Source: Cytobacillus kochii (GTDB lineage: Bacteria > Bacillota > Bacilli > Bacillales > Cytobacillaceae). Taken from it: DNA of 64,000 nucleotides. Numbering within the stretch: the stretch's first letter is position 1; every line of letters starts with the position of its first letter. A program made the position numbers and the translations under genes. The stretch lies in NCBI RefSeq assembly GCF_020171845.1, contig NZ_JAIVAM010000006.1, forward strand, positions 1 to 64,000. The letters are read 5' to 3'. The notes beneath the pieces were generated by a model, which was given only the letters and a program-made list of their open reading frames with translations, was not told the DNA's origin and did no database searches. Below, piece after piece: positions 47,201 to 54,492 of the stretch.

Positions 47201-47820
47201 ACCTTTTTTTTTCTAAGTTTAATTTTCAAACGGAACTCTTCCCATGCCGAGCCGTTTTGATCATGAATAGCCTTTTTAAAAGCTTCATAAGCTCCATCGT
47301 TATCTAGTTGACGTTCCATATCAGCAATCCACAATGTATCTGAATAACCCAAATGATTATTAAATACCCTTAAAAATACTTCAATAATTCTTTCTTTCTC
47401 TGCATCCTTGGATGAAGACGTGGAACGAGAATCAATGTTGAACAGTAAGGCATCTGTTCTCTTTTTAGAGACTTGTTTCATCATATTGAGTAGTTCTTGA
47501 TTGTCCGTTTTATCTTGGAAGTAATCAGCAGGTGTTTTACCTGTAATCGTTTGATTATGTAACAAATAAGATAATATCTTTAAGAAGTGGGATTTACCAG
47601 ATCCAAAAAAACCAGATATCCATACTCCTACCTTAGTAGATGGTTGATCATATACAGCTAGGTAATTACGATAAAAACGTTCTAAGTAATGTTCACTTTC
47701 TTCTGTCAAGACATATTCATCCAATTCCGTTTTAACTACATCTTCCTCTATCTGTTCTGCTTGAACAACATTATTAATCGGACGGAATATATCTTTTAGA
47801 AATAAATCCTTTATTTGCAT
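44257..47820 (-). CDS. brxC: BREX ATPase BrxC/PglY
   Basis: A 1187-residue P-loop ATPase of the BrxC family (DUF499-related). Walker A is WISGFFGSGKSHFLKILSYL (67-86). A later IVFLADEVGQYVG near 260 is the Walker B region, and VIVTSQEKLEATV follows. The long C-terminus (about 800-1187) is mostly helical with coiled-coil character. BrxC is needed for both methylation and exclusion in BREX and interacts with PglZ/BrxB. AGGGGG lies seven bases before the ATG. Only 11 bp separate it from brxB. Confidence 0.95.
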   Translation of the reverse strand: MQIKDLFLKDIFRPINNVVQAEQIEEDVVKTELDEYVLTEESEHYLERFYRNYLAVYDQPSTKVGVWISGFFGSGKSHFLKILSYLLHNQTITGKTPADYFQDKTDNQELLNMMKQVSKKRTDALLFNIDSRSTSSSKDAEKERIIEVFLRVFNNHLGYSDTLWIADMERQLDNDGAYEAFKKAIHDQNGSAWEEFRLKIKLRKKKVIQALETVGYDADTAESFFIMSREWFSIDADSVAQLIADYCKKQGPDYRIVFLADEVGQYVGNNTNLMLNLQTITERLGDLCHGQAWVIVTSQEKLEATVSDLDSTKDFSKIQGRFETKINLSSANTDEVIKKRLLEKEDIGADTLKTIHDQEGKLIHNRLAFDKQNTQLRSGYRSIDEFVEFYPFVPYQIELLQKIFTKIRNLGEGGQHTSRGERSLLKAFQEAAQLNAEEKVDNMVTMAEFYPSIRDYLESSITSTISRAQDRARNNEGLEEYDVKVLQVLYLIKGIDDIKSTPNNIATLMVETVYDERQPLEYRIKKSLNRLQMAMFIEQHADGSYSFLSDEEQEINREIKGEDYNSTAVKKDLGDLFFRSMYSNIKYEYKYKDQSKHFDYNKRFDNYVKGQMNHELTMQVFSEGMTDSEAALQANSGHLIILLNKDLVAEAEGALAYIQQVESYVRRKQSGTTSRQQKRIYEAKIAEVDEYADKAEELLSKACENAEFYIQGQHRDFSGTFESKVNQAMDMLIRNTFTKFHYIEEPISFKNSKKEWMQVAENLGQQSLFSDLNKNAIDEVKHFIEELERSHDQRTLKEVVQKYKAVPFGWEEQDTIGILMGLMNAGKVRFTYAGESFNPNSNQFYDRLEKVSERDRILLLPIVEMDHQVKHELIALVRDFFSNAQAYDTYDAYEEVIRKKVEEEFLQPIEKIRERRRQQDSRSDYPYPGESDIRTVVNDTQKLLSIRDPEQFCRAFIQYEDDIENWYDILETLQGFYEGNPITKFDEAVQALNDYKQDLEIIHNEELEETAQRIKQILLQEEPTKEISQLPKLTDVLKNIIQEETNKQKQAVMVQSEKIFIKLENLIDQYNQYESIEEYIQSRKNQATQLHEKIKKSERISSARINQQQLNELFEATKIRARQMLNDLIDYSDIVKRQPKKITEQELYNSFFTHMDMIESEEDLERAIESLKKSLIKELQTYYFIKV

Positions 47821-47831
47821 TTCTATACCCC

Positions 47832-48380
47832 CTAGGAAATTCGTGATAATTGATAGTCATCTTCATAGTCAAGAATACCAAACAATTTTAGTCGCAATCC
47901 TGTAAATTCACCCGGATAAAATAAGACGATTGGTTTCTTATAACCTTTGCTAGAAATAGCCTTTAGTAATTGACTAGATCTTAAAAACGGATGCGCAGAA
48001 CCAACTCCTGTTATAAAAATGATATCTGCCTCTTCAGTAATATCTTTAAACTGTTGAATCATTGTGTTGCTCTCATTTAATATCGGTTCAAATACATCAA
48101 TCAAACCTTGTAATCCTTCCTCTTCCTCCATTTCAAATAATTCTTCTAACTCATCTTCATCAAAAAACGAAAGCAAAAACTCAAATAAATTTACCTCTCT
48201 AATATTCATTTTAGCCCGCTTCAACATATTCTTTATGTACACGCGTACTTGTAATTCATCTTCTGGAGGATAGTCCAATACAAAATGTGGAATATCACTT
48301 CCAATCCCTTTTGGGTTTGTGAAACCATCTTGTATAATCCGCTTTTCCATTTGTTCCAATCGTTCATATGTTGATTTCAT
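47832..48380 (-). CDS. brxB: BREX protein BrxB (DUF1788)
   Basis: A 182-residue protein of the DUF1788 family. Recognisable parts: LEQMEKRIIQDGF near the start, HFVLDYPPEDELQVR, and the C-terminal ADIIFITGVGSAHPFLRSSQLL ... KPIVLFYPGEFTGLRLKLFG, the most conserved stretch of BrxB. It bridges BrxC and PglZ in the BREX complex. Its ATG overlaps the brxA stop as ATGA, so the two are translationally coupled. Confidence 0.93.
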   Translation of the reverse strand: MKSTYERLEQMEKRIIQDGFTNPKGIGSDIPHFVLDYPPEDELQVRVYIKNMLKRAKMNIREVNLFEFLLSFFDEDELEELFEMEEEEGLQGLIDVFEPILNESNTMIQQFKDITEEADIIFITGVGSAHPFLRSSQLLKAISSKGYKKPIVLFYPGEFTGLRLKLFGILDYEDDYQLSRIS

Positions 48381-48979
48381 ACTTTATTCACCTTTTCTAA
48401 AACTGTAAAGGAATATAGTAATGGGATATCCCTCTCAGCATAAGTTTTTAAAGTTTGGCTAATATATATTGGATTTACGTTATATTTCGTTTGGTCAATC
48501 TTTTCAATCATCTTTGATTCCCTAAAAAATAACATTAATGTACTGATGAGACGTTTTATTGTTTCAGGTCGCCATTGATTGACTTTATCGTTAATATTCG
48601 CTTTAGCTTCAAAAAAATAATGAAAATCGTTTCTATATAATGGTTCTTGCTGTTCATATTTATAGATAATTACTTCTAAGTAAAACTCTAAAGGTATTCG
48701 ATATACCTGTAAAAACGAATATAGAGTTAATGCTTTTCGATCATAATCATTCGCTTGCAAAAAATGCTGCTGCATATCGTTATTTAAAGCCTTCGCACGA
48801 TTATATACCATGTTAAATCGATTCTTGATACTGACTGGACTTCTTAATTGAAAAAGATTATTATCAATAATTTCTTCTAAAATTTGATTTTTATTGTTAA
48901 GTTTCTGCAATAGCTCGAGAACAATGGCAATATCATTTTCAGACCATTTTTCCTTCGTAAATCCTGCTGAATATTCCAT
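48377..48979 (-). CDS. brxA: BREX protein BrxA (DUF1819)
   Basis: About 200 residues, all-helical DUF1819/BrxA family (NusB-like fold): FTKEKWSENDIAIVLELL, NLFQLRSPVSIKNRFNMVYNRAKAL, YSFLQVYRIPLEFYLEVI, RPETIKRLISTLMLFFRESKMIEK. BrxA binds DNA and opens most BREX operons. The long frame begins with GTG at 48994, but GGAGGAGG lies inside it right before the ATG at 48979 (MEYSAGFT), which is the likelier start. It is preceded by a small gene ending 1 bp before the GTG. Confidence 0.93.
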   Translation of the reverse strand: MEYSAGFTKEKWSENDIAIVLELLQKLNNKNQILEEIIDNNLFQLRSPVSIKNRFNMVYNRAKALNNDMQQHFLQANDYDRKALTLYSFLQVYRIPLEFYLEVIIYKYEQQEPLYRNDFHYFFEAKANINDKVNQWRPETIKRLISTLMLFFRESKMIEKIDQTKYNVNPIYISQTLKTYAERDIPLLYSFTVLEKVNKV

Positions 48980-48994
48980 TTTAACCTCCTCCAC

Positions 48995-49243
48995 CTATCC
49001 TCTTACAATATCTTGATGGATAACTTGATCAACCACTTCTAACCTTCGTTTACCACATTGCTGTCGAAGGATTGTTGTATAAATGCCTTCCTTCTTAAAT
49101 TTATTTGTATTGGCTGCATACAACTTTTGGATAAGCTCAATCATCTTAGATTCATCTATTTCATCTTCCCAATATGTATCTATTATAAGGTTTATAATTG
49201 CCGCTAAATCCCTTTGAGTCTTCTGAAATACCTTAATTTCCAT
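48995..49243 (-). CDS. Small protein leading the BREX operon
   Basis: An 82-residue, helical protein (KVFQKTQRDLAAIINLIIDTYWEDEIDE; LYAANTNKFKKEGIYTTILRQQCGKRRLEVVDQVI). It resembles the short TIGR04540-type proteins that occur singly in Firmicutes mobile elements; I am not sure of this. A strong ribosome site (GAGGTGATTCT-ATG) and promoter-like sequence lie upstream, and brxA follows immediately. The Arg/Lys-rich second half could bind nucleic acid, so a regulatory or accessory BREX role is possible. Confidence 0.7.
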   Translation of the reverse strand: MEIKVFQKTQRDLAAIINLIIDTYWEDEIDESKMIELIQKLYAANTNKFKKEGIYTTILRQQCGKRRLEVVDQVIHQDIVRG

Positions 49244-49285
49244 AGAATCACCTCGGTGTTCTTACTTTTTTTATACTTTATCTTT

Positions 49286-49314
49286 ATTCTATATGTAGTT
49301 CTTTAGTAATACAA
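49286..49314 (-). promoter_or_regulatory. Probable sigma-A promoter of the BREX-led operon
   Basis: On the minus strand, TTGTAT, 17 bp, TAGAAT fits a sigma-A promoter (-35 at 49314-49309, -10 at 49291-49286), about 40 bp before the ribosome site of the first gene. Judged by eye only. Confidence 0.5.
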
Positions 49315-49410
49315 CTGCGTAGGGAAAAATTGTATATATTTTCTCGATGCACCTGCATTCATATATGAAAGGGGGGTACCCATCCGTTTCATGCCCCACC
49401 CCCTCGTATA

Positions 49411-49448
49411 AACCGTTGTTTATCCATTTGGATAGATAACGGTTTTTT
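49411..49448. terminator. Bidirectional-type hairpin between BREX operon and core module
   Basis: AACCGTTGTTTATCC and GGATAGATAACGGTT form a 15-bp stem with one mismatch and a five-base loop, followed by seven T. It separates divergent units; it may insulate the core module from incoming transcripts or act as an attenuator before the gene at 49507. Confidence 0.7.
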
Positions 49449-49506
49449 TGCATTACAGAGACGACATGCGTGGTGAGAGGAGCGCACTATGAAAGGAGGA
49501 ATGGAG

Positions 49507-49710
49507 ATGAACTACTCATTGGTAAAGATTCTTGTTGAGGCTAAGAAACTTAACAAATGGATCCCTGCAATATTCCTAGTGAAATATGACATTCAAAAGG
49601 TTAATCTAACAGAACTTGAGGATAATGGACTCATTCTGACTATGAAAAGTAAGTCAGATGGGTTGGTATTGAAGTTAACACTCAAGGGTTATCACCACTT
49701 CAACAAATAA
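49507..49710 (+). CDS. Small protein of the core module
   Basis: A 67-residue protein (MNYSLVKILVEAKKLNKWIP...IQKVNLTELEDNGLILTMKSKSDGLVLKLTLKGYHHF) with a winged-helix-like strand-turn-strand end. No family recognised. The open frame begins at 49489, but AAAGGAGG lies within it, seven bases before the ATG at 49507, which decides the start. It is the first gene of a plus-strand series running to radC. Confidence 0.6.
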   Translation: MNYSLVKILVEAKKLNKWIPAIFLVKYDIQKVNLTELEDNGLILTMKSKSDGLVLKLTLKGYHHFNK

Positions 49711-49747
49711 TTAGGATTATCCAATAACTTTTAGGAGGAATTTTATT

Positions 49748-50254
49748 ATGCGGAAGAACTTATGGCTTGATCATGAATTGATTAATGGGAAAGGAGTTCC
49801 TATTCCAGAGATTAAAACAATCTATCAATCTTTATTAAATGAAAATGAAAGGATTAAAGATGAGATAGTTGATTCCATTGAATGCAATGACTACGTAAGG
49901 CTATCTCATTTACTAGCCTGTAGAAGTAAAATTCAAACAGCTCTATTAGAAGTTGAGAAATTACATGAAGATGATTTGAAAAACTATGTTTCTACTAAAG
50001 AGCGAATTTCTTATGTACTAACCAATGCTGCTGAAACCTTGGAATCAAGAGGTGAAGATGTACTGTTAAACGTTATTAAGAGCTTAGAAAAGATGAATCA
50101 TTCTACACATAGCTTGATAACTAAGTCATTAGAATTCTCATCTAAAACCGTCAGTAAAGGAAATCAATTAAATCATAAAGCAGGAAAGTTTCTTGTAAAG
50201 AAAACATCACAAGGATTATCCAAACTTGCAGATGTAATTAATAAAAAATCTTAA
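49748..50254 (+). CDS. Helical protein of the core module, unknown function
   Basis: A 168-residue protein, nearly all helical and charged (NENERIKDEIVDSIECNDYVRLSHLLACRSKIQTALLEVEKLHEDDLKNYVS), with a basic end (GKFLVKKTSQGLSKLADVINKKS). TAGGAGGAAT precedes the ATG. I do not recognise the family. It lies between the small gene at 49507 and the recombination-associated gene at 50280, all on one likely transcript. Confidence 0.65.
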   Translation: MRKNLWLDHELINGKGVPIPEIKTIYQSLLNENERIKDEIVDSIECNDYVRLSHLLACRSKIQTALLEVEKLHEDDLKNYVSTKERISYVLTNAAETLESRGEDVLLNVIKSLEKMNHSTHSLITKSLEFSSKTVSKGNQLNHKAGKFLVKKTSQGLSKLADVINKKS

Positions 50255-50279
50255 TCTATTGAAAGGAGGTGAGAAACAT

Positions 50280-51041
50280 ATGAAATCAGGTATGCATTCC
50301 CAAAGAGACAATATAGTACCATTCTCTAATAATGAATCTGAAATAGTTTCACTACCTAATATTGTCGTATCGACTATTGAATCAAAACGACGTGTAGTGG
50401 AACTACAAACGTTTGTTGAAGAGGTGCTGGTGAAAGGTGTTGATTATGGTTTAGTAGATGGATTTTCAAAACCTACATTACTTAAGCCAGGTGCCGAAAA
50501 GCTATGCGATGTATTTGGATTCTCGAAATCAGCAGATGTCGTAAATCGTATTGAACAATGGGAAACAGGTATATTTGCTTATGAAGTGAAGATGACGCTT
50601 ATACGCAAAGACAATGGACTCGTTGAAGCTGAAGGCCTAGGTTCATGCAATAGCAAAGAGTCTTCTTTTCATCAACAAGATCCTTACACAATAGTCAACA
50701 CCGTATTAAAGATGGCAAAGAAGAGAGCGTTGATTGATGCAGTTCTATCTGCAACACGTTCAAGTGGTATCTTCACACAAGACATTGAAGATTTTCCACA
50801 AGCAAAAAGAAAAGATAGTAAAGGAGGTGGTGAACAAACAACAAAAGCCCAACTACAAAAGATCTTCAGTATCGTCAATGAAATGGACATGCCGACAGAT
50901 GTTGCAAAGGAATTGATGAAGATGACTTTTGGAGTTGAGCGTAGTACACAGCTAACCCAAAAACAGGCATCAGACTTTATTCAGGATTTACTGATGCTGA
51001 AGGAGGTGAGGACGATGGATGAACAAAACTATAATGATTGA
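50280..51041 (+). CDS. Predicted phage-type DNA recombination or replication accessory protein
   Basis: About 253 residues. Residues 20-160 contain VVELQTFVEEVLVKGVDYGLVDGFSKPTLLKPGAEKLCDVFGF, then EAEGLGSCNSKESSF and YTIVNTVLKMAKKRALIDAVLSATRSSGIFTQD, a pattern common in Firmicutes mobile elements and phages. The C-terminal VAKELMKMTFGVERSTQLTQKQASDFIQDLL resembles the C-terminal helical module of single-strand-annealing (ERF/RecT-like) proteins. A role in single-stranded DNA handling is inferred. GAAAGGAGGTGAG upstream decides the start at 50280 instead of 50259. A terminator overlaps its stop. Confidence 0.6.
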   Translation: MKSGMHSQRDNIVPFSNNESEIVSLPNIVVSTIESKRRVVELQTFVEEVLVKGVDYGLVDGFSKPTLLKPGAEKLCDVFGFSKSADVVNRIEQWETGIFAYEVKMTLIRKDNGLVEAEGLGSCNSKESSFHQQDPYTIVNTVLKMAKKRALIDAVLSATRSSGIFTQDIEDFPQAKRKDSKGGGEQTTKAQLQKIFSIVNEMDMPTDVAKELMKMTFGVERSTQLTQKQASDFIQDLLMLKEVRTMDEQNYND

Positions 51042-51078
51042 AAGCACATGGATTGCAATGCGGTCGATGTGCTTTTTT
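51041..51078 (+). terminator. Terminator before radC
   Basis: AAAGCACAT and ATGTGCTTT form the stem, followed by a run of T. A second small inverted repeat (AGATGAG / CTCATCT) follows at about 51091-51121. Confidence 0.75.
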
Positions 51079-51234
51079 ATTGCACAAAAATAGATGAGCT
51101 CATCGGCATATGAACTCATCTAAAAGTCTCGCTCAACATCAGTATATTGCAGAACAAGTATTTACTCAATCGGGAGGGACGTATGGCGTCTCTCCTTTTT
51201 TAATTCAATCAAACAAATAATGGAGGAATTTATA

Positions 51235-51843
51235 ATGAACAATTCAATTGATAAAATCACTTTTAGGAATCTATTAGCTACAACAACTCGTGAAAAGGAA
51301 GATAGTTATGTAGTGAGTGAACTATTCAGCCGCTACCCATCCATTCAGGGGTTATTAGCTGTAACTGAGAATGAATTGCTACAAATCAAAGGTATTGGGA
51401 AAGTAAAGGCCAAACAAATCATTGCTGCTTTACAACTTGCCCGCATGAACCCTTGCCCAGTCGAACAAAGATTTACAATTCGCTCACCTGAAGATGCTTA
51501 TGATTACCTAAAGGATATGCAATATTTGCAGCAGGAGCATTTTGTGGTTCTGGGCTTAAACACAAAAAACCAGATAGTCTTCCGTGAGACAGTATTTGTT
51601 GGCTCATTAAATGCTAGTATCGTACATCCGCGTGAGGTGTTCAATCATTTAGTACGCCGTAGCTGTGCAAGTGCAATTGTGGGGCATAACCACCCCAGTG
51701 GAGACGTTTCACCAAGTATGGAAGACATTAATGTAACAAAACGCTTAGGCGAGGCTGGGAAGATGATGGGTATCGAGATTTTGGATCATATCATCGTCAG
51801 TCATGAAAAGTATACTAGTTTAAAAGAAAAAGGATATCTATAA
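51235..51843 (+). CDS. radC: RadC-like JAMM/MPN+ domain protein
   Basis: A 203-residue RadC (DUF2466) protein. An N-terminal helix-hairpin-helix (LLQIKGIGKVKAKQIIAAL, about 45-65) is followed by the JAMM metalloprotease-like domain with FRETVFVGSLNAS and VGHNHPSGDVSPSMEDINVT (HxH...S...D metal site). RadC-like genes are frequent in SCC-type and other integrative elements, where they accompany DNA processing or anti-restriction functions; the true activity is unsettled. GGAGG eight bases before ATG at 51235 decides the start. It ends in a strong hairpin. Confidence 0.9.
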   Translation: MNNSIDKITFRNLLATTTREKEDSYVVSELFSRYPSIQGLLAVTENELLQIKGIGKVKAKQIIAALQLARMNPCPVEQRFTIRSPEDAYDYLKDMQYLQQEHFVVLGLNTKNQIVFRETVFVGSLNASIVHPREVFNHLVRRSCASAIVGHNHPSGDVSPSMEDINVTKRLGEAGKMMGIEILDHIIVSHEKYTSLKEKGYL

Positions 51844-51857
51844 AAAATTTTTTCAAG

Positions 51858-51902
51858 AAAGTCAGTGAAGGTGCTAGAGATAGCGCCAACACTGGCTTTT
51901 CT
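51858..51902 (+). terminator. Terminator of radC
   Basis: An imperfect long stem, AAAGTCAGTG...GGTGC with GCGCC...CACTGGCTTT, followed by a T-rich run. The rest of 51844-52154 is AT-rich, holds no gene that I can see, and ends at the spare rlmH stop. Confidence 0.8.
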
Positions 51903-52154
51903 CTTATTATTCTCAATTTATGGGCTAAAGATGGAAATAGTCAGCACTTTTTTCGTAGGTACCTCTTTGTAATTTAACCTTAAACCTTGAATTATAAGGG
52001 TTTTCTAAGGATTTTGTATAAATATTAGAATCTGCTAAAAAACCAAAATAGCCATTCACTATGTATTAATCCGCTATAACCCAGAATTGTAACATTGAAA
52101 TTTGATATATTTTATAAATACCCTGCCTTCGGATATGAAAACTATCTTTATAAA

Positions 52155-52634
52155 TCATTTATGATAAGGTTCATTTTTCTGTATTTTGAATGCACGGTAT
52201 ACCTGCTCCAATAAGATTAGTTTCATGAGTTGATGTGGAAATGTCATTTTTGAGAACGATAGTTTTCGATCTGCGCGATTTAAAACATCATCACTTAATC
52301 CATTTGATCCACCAATAACAAACGAAATTTGACTCTTACCATGTATGCTCAGCTTCTCCATTTCACTAGCCAATTGTTCTGATGACCAGTTATCTCCTTG
52401 TATATCAAGAGCAACAACATATTGATTCGGTTTAATCTTGTTTAAGATACGTTCTCCTTCTTTTTGTTTCACTTGATACAGTTCCTTATCACTCAATTGC
52501 TCAGGGGCTTGCTCATCACTTACTTCGTCCATTGTTAATTTACAATAAGGACGCAATCTTTTTTCAAACTCAGCAATGCCAAGCTTTATGTACTTTTCTT
52601 TTACTTTACCAACACTTACAATCTGTATTTGCAT
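52155..52634 (-). CDS. rlmH: Element-borne second RlmH (23S rRNA m3-pseudouridine-1915 methyltransferase)
   Basis: A full-length 159-residue SPOUT methyltransferase, clearly homologous to but diverged from the chromosomal copy at 56927 (roughly half the residues differ). It shows [31 protein letters not shown], the SAM loop [40 protein letters not shown], and the canonical tail NEPYHK-stop. The enzyme methylates pseudouridine in helix 69 of 23S rRNA. AGGAG before the ATG at 52634 decides the start. Since integration replaces the tail of the host enzyme by Ile-Phe, this copy probably supplies the normal activity. Confidence 0.93.
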   Translation of the reverse strand: MQIQIVSVGKVKEKYIKLGIAEFEKRLRPYCKLTMDEVSDEQAPEQLSDKELYQVKQKEGERILNKIKPNQYVVALDIQGDNWSSEQLASEMEKLSIHGKSQISFVIGGSNGLSDDVLNRADRKLSFSKMTFPHQLMKLILLEQVYRAFKIQKNEPYHK

Positions 52635-52707
52635 TAAAAATCTCCTCTTCATAAGATTATTCAGCTAGTACCTTGGTATTTTTCAAGGCACTAGTTTGAA
52701 TTCATTT

Positions 52708-52917
52708 TTACGCGTACTGATATCCTTTTTTATTCATTATTCGTTCTTTCTCCATTGTATAAATATAAGGAATATGGCTTGATATATCAGTAAAATCAAT
52801 AGACATAATATATTGCTCATATTTAAATACCATTGCATCCCGTATCTTCTGAGCAACTTCATCATTAATCTCTACAACAGCCCGTCCATTTGTTTGCGGG
52901 AACTCAATTACATACAT
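52708..52917 (-). CDS. Small conserved-looking protein of the core module
   Basis: A 69-residue protein (MYVIEFPQTNGRAVVEINDEVAQKI; VFKYEQYIMSIDFTDISSHIPYIYTMEKERIMNKKGY). The strand-rich start and helical end suggest a folded small protein. No family known to me. It shares direction with the replication initiator upstream and the spare rlmH downstream. Confidence 0.55.
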   Translation of the reverse strand: MYVIEFPQTNGRAVVEINDEVAQKIRDAMVFKYEQYIMSIDFTDISSHIPYIYTMEKERIMNKKGYQYA

Positions 52918-52937
52918 TTCTGTGTCATCATCTATTT

Positions 52938-53039
52938 TTAATCACCGTTCATCGTATGTATTGAGTCAAGTTTAACCCGACCAACAGCTAGTATATCATG
53001 TGTTGGAAAAGTATCTATAATATCTACAATTACACTCAT
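52938..53039 (-). CDS. Possible 33-residue peptide gene
   Basis: From ATG at 53037-53039, with AAGGAG nine bases upstream, the frame reads MSVIVDIIDTFPTHDILAVG, then RVKLDSIHTMNGD-stop. The ribosome site and position in an otherwise packed minus-strand series support it, but it is short. Confidence 0.4.
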   Translation of the reverse strand: MSVIVDIIDTFPTHDILAVGRVKLDSIHTMNGD

Positions 53040-53136
53040 ATCATGATGCTCCTTATCATTATTTCTACGTATCAAGGCATTGATGCACATTTTAGCAAAT
53101 GATATAATCAAATCAACATATAATTTCTATGGCTGT

Positions 53137-54153
53137 CTACTGTTTTACAGTGGCAGTCTTTTTTTGTGGCATTAGTCGTAATGGAGGCAACATGTTATCT
53201 CCAATAAGCAATACATCTGTTCCAAGAATACTTCTTAATTGCATTTTTCTCTTTCTGAATGTTGATGCAGCATATTTGTTTAAGCACTCATCTTCACCAC
53301 TAAACAGCAACTCTGTAGCAAATGCTATTAGAGATGATTTGGTTCTGAGTGGGATGGTTTCCCGGTTTATAGCATCTATCACTTGCTGCAATGATGTGTA
53401 TTTTACACCACTACTTAATCCATTCCGATCCAACCCCTTTTGCAATATCTTAGCCGCTACATCCATACTCAAGACTTCCACAGCCTTTCTTCCGGGACTA
53501 ATTTTACGTATTTCAGTATCCGAAAGCTCAATTTCATATCTAAGTATGCCTTTTGCTTTCTTAAGATGCCGGGCTTTATCAGGATATAGGCGTTGTTGTT
53601 CCACCTCCGCCTCTTTATCGTAAATCTTCTCTTTCTTCTTGGTAGCCTTCCATTCTACCGATTCAACCCTATCACTACTCTTAGCGTTAAACGTTCTCTT
53701 TTGATATTTTGCTATTGAACGAGCGGACATAGCATTTAAATATCGACTCTTTAGATGGCCAACATTAAAATTCTTACAAACATGCACCTTTTCAGTCACC
53801 CAAGTTCTAATTGATGGTACTCTTGAAAGATTAATTTTGAGCTTTACAGATATATATTTACGCATCATTATAAAAAACGTATCAATATCATCATCTTGTA
53901 ACTCGTTAACATTTGAACCATATATAAATGAAGGAATGGAAGTCTCTACTTTTAACCAACATTTAGAAGGCTCGTCTTCTTTGTAAGTGTATCTGATAAA
54001 TGGAAGACCCTTATGGTCACTATCATATAGCTTCTTAAAGATAGTTTTGTTTGCCTCTAACCTCCTTGAAGAAACCGTTTCTTTCCAATCTATGTTCTCT
54101 ATTTCCTGTCTAGACAACATTAAAGGTACTGCTATTTTCACAGTATCAAACAT
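53137..54153 (-). CDS. Phage/plasmid-type replication initiator (gene II/X-like)
   Basis: About 338 residues. MFDTVKIAVPLMLSRQEI at the start, KVETSIPSFIYGSN, and the later YDKEAEVEQQRLYPDKARHLKKAKGILRYEIELS match the plan of filamentous-phage gene II/X-like initiators (Phage_CRI) found on small plasmids and in integrative elements of Firmicutes, which nick DNA to start rolling-circle replication. The open frame starts 18 codons earlier, but AAGGAG precedes the ATG at 54153. In the element it would allow the excised circle to replicate. Family call by pattern, moderately sure. Confidence 0.7.
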   Translation of the reverse strand: MFDTVKIAVPLMLSRQEIENIDWKETVSSRRLEANKTIFKKLYDSDHKGLPFIRYTYKEDEPSKCWLKVETSIPSFIYGSNVNELQDDDIDTFFIMMRKYISVKLKINLSRVPSIRTWVTEKVHVCKNFNVGHLKSRYLNAMSARSIAKYQKRTFNAKSSDRVESVEWKATKKKEKIYDKEAEVEQQRLYPDKARHLKKAKGILRYEIELSDTEIRKISPGRKAVEVLSMDVAAKILQKGLDRNGLSSGVKYTSLQQVIDAINRETIPLRTKSSLIAFATELLFSGEDECLNKYAASTFRKRKMQLRSILGTDVLLIGDNMLPPLRLMPQKKTATVKQ

Positions 54154-54209
54154 GTATATCACGCTCCTTAAGTAGCTAGTTGTGCACGTATTACATAGAA
54201 AACACAAAT

Positions 54210-54365
54210 CTATTTCTTATTATTTAATTGCTCATACATAATATCTGCTATCCTATGAATAAACTGATTGCCTTGTTCTTCTTTCTCAATGAGCCAATCA
54301 GCAATGCTCTCTTCATTACTTAAACAGGAAATATTACATTCTCCCACATTAATTCTTTCACTCAA
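54210..54365 (-). CDS. Small 51-residue protein with TTG start
   Basis: From TTG at 54363-54365, with GAGGTGA six bases before it, the frame reads LSERINVGECNISCLSNEES, then IADWLIEKEEQGNQFIHRIADIMYEQLNNKK-stop. The composition is protein-like and helical. It precedes the replication initiator by about 55 bp in the same direction and may be co-transcribed with it. Confidence 0.55.
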   Translation of the reverse strand: MSERINVGECNISCLSNEESIADWLIEKEEQGNQFIHRIADIMYEQLNNKK

Positions 54366-54492
54366 TTTAGGTCACCTCGCTTTCTTGATTGAAATCATAA
54401 CACAACTTAATTAAAAATATCAATATCCCTATCTAATATTTAAATTTTATGTTATAGTATATTTAGAAAATAAAATAACAGGAAGTGAAACA

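Noticed and set aside
51019..51093. 24-residue frame starting inside the end of the recombination-associated gene
   Set aside because: It has AAGGAGG upstream but mostly reads through the terminator hairpin; the sequence is explained by the stem.
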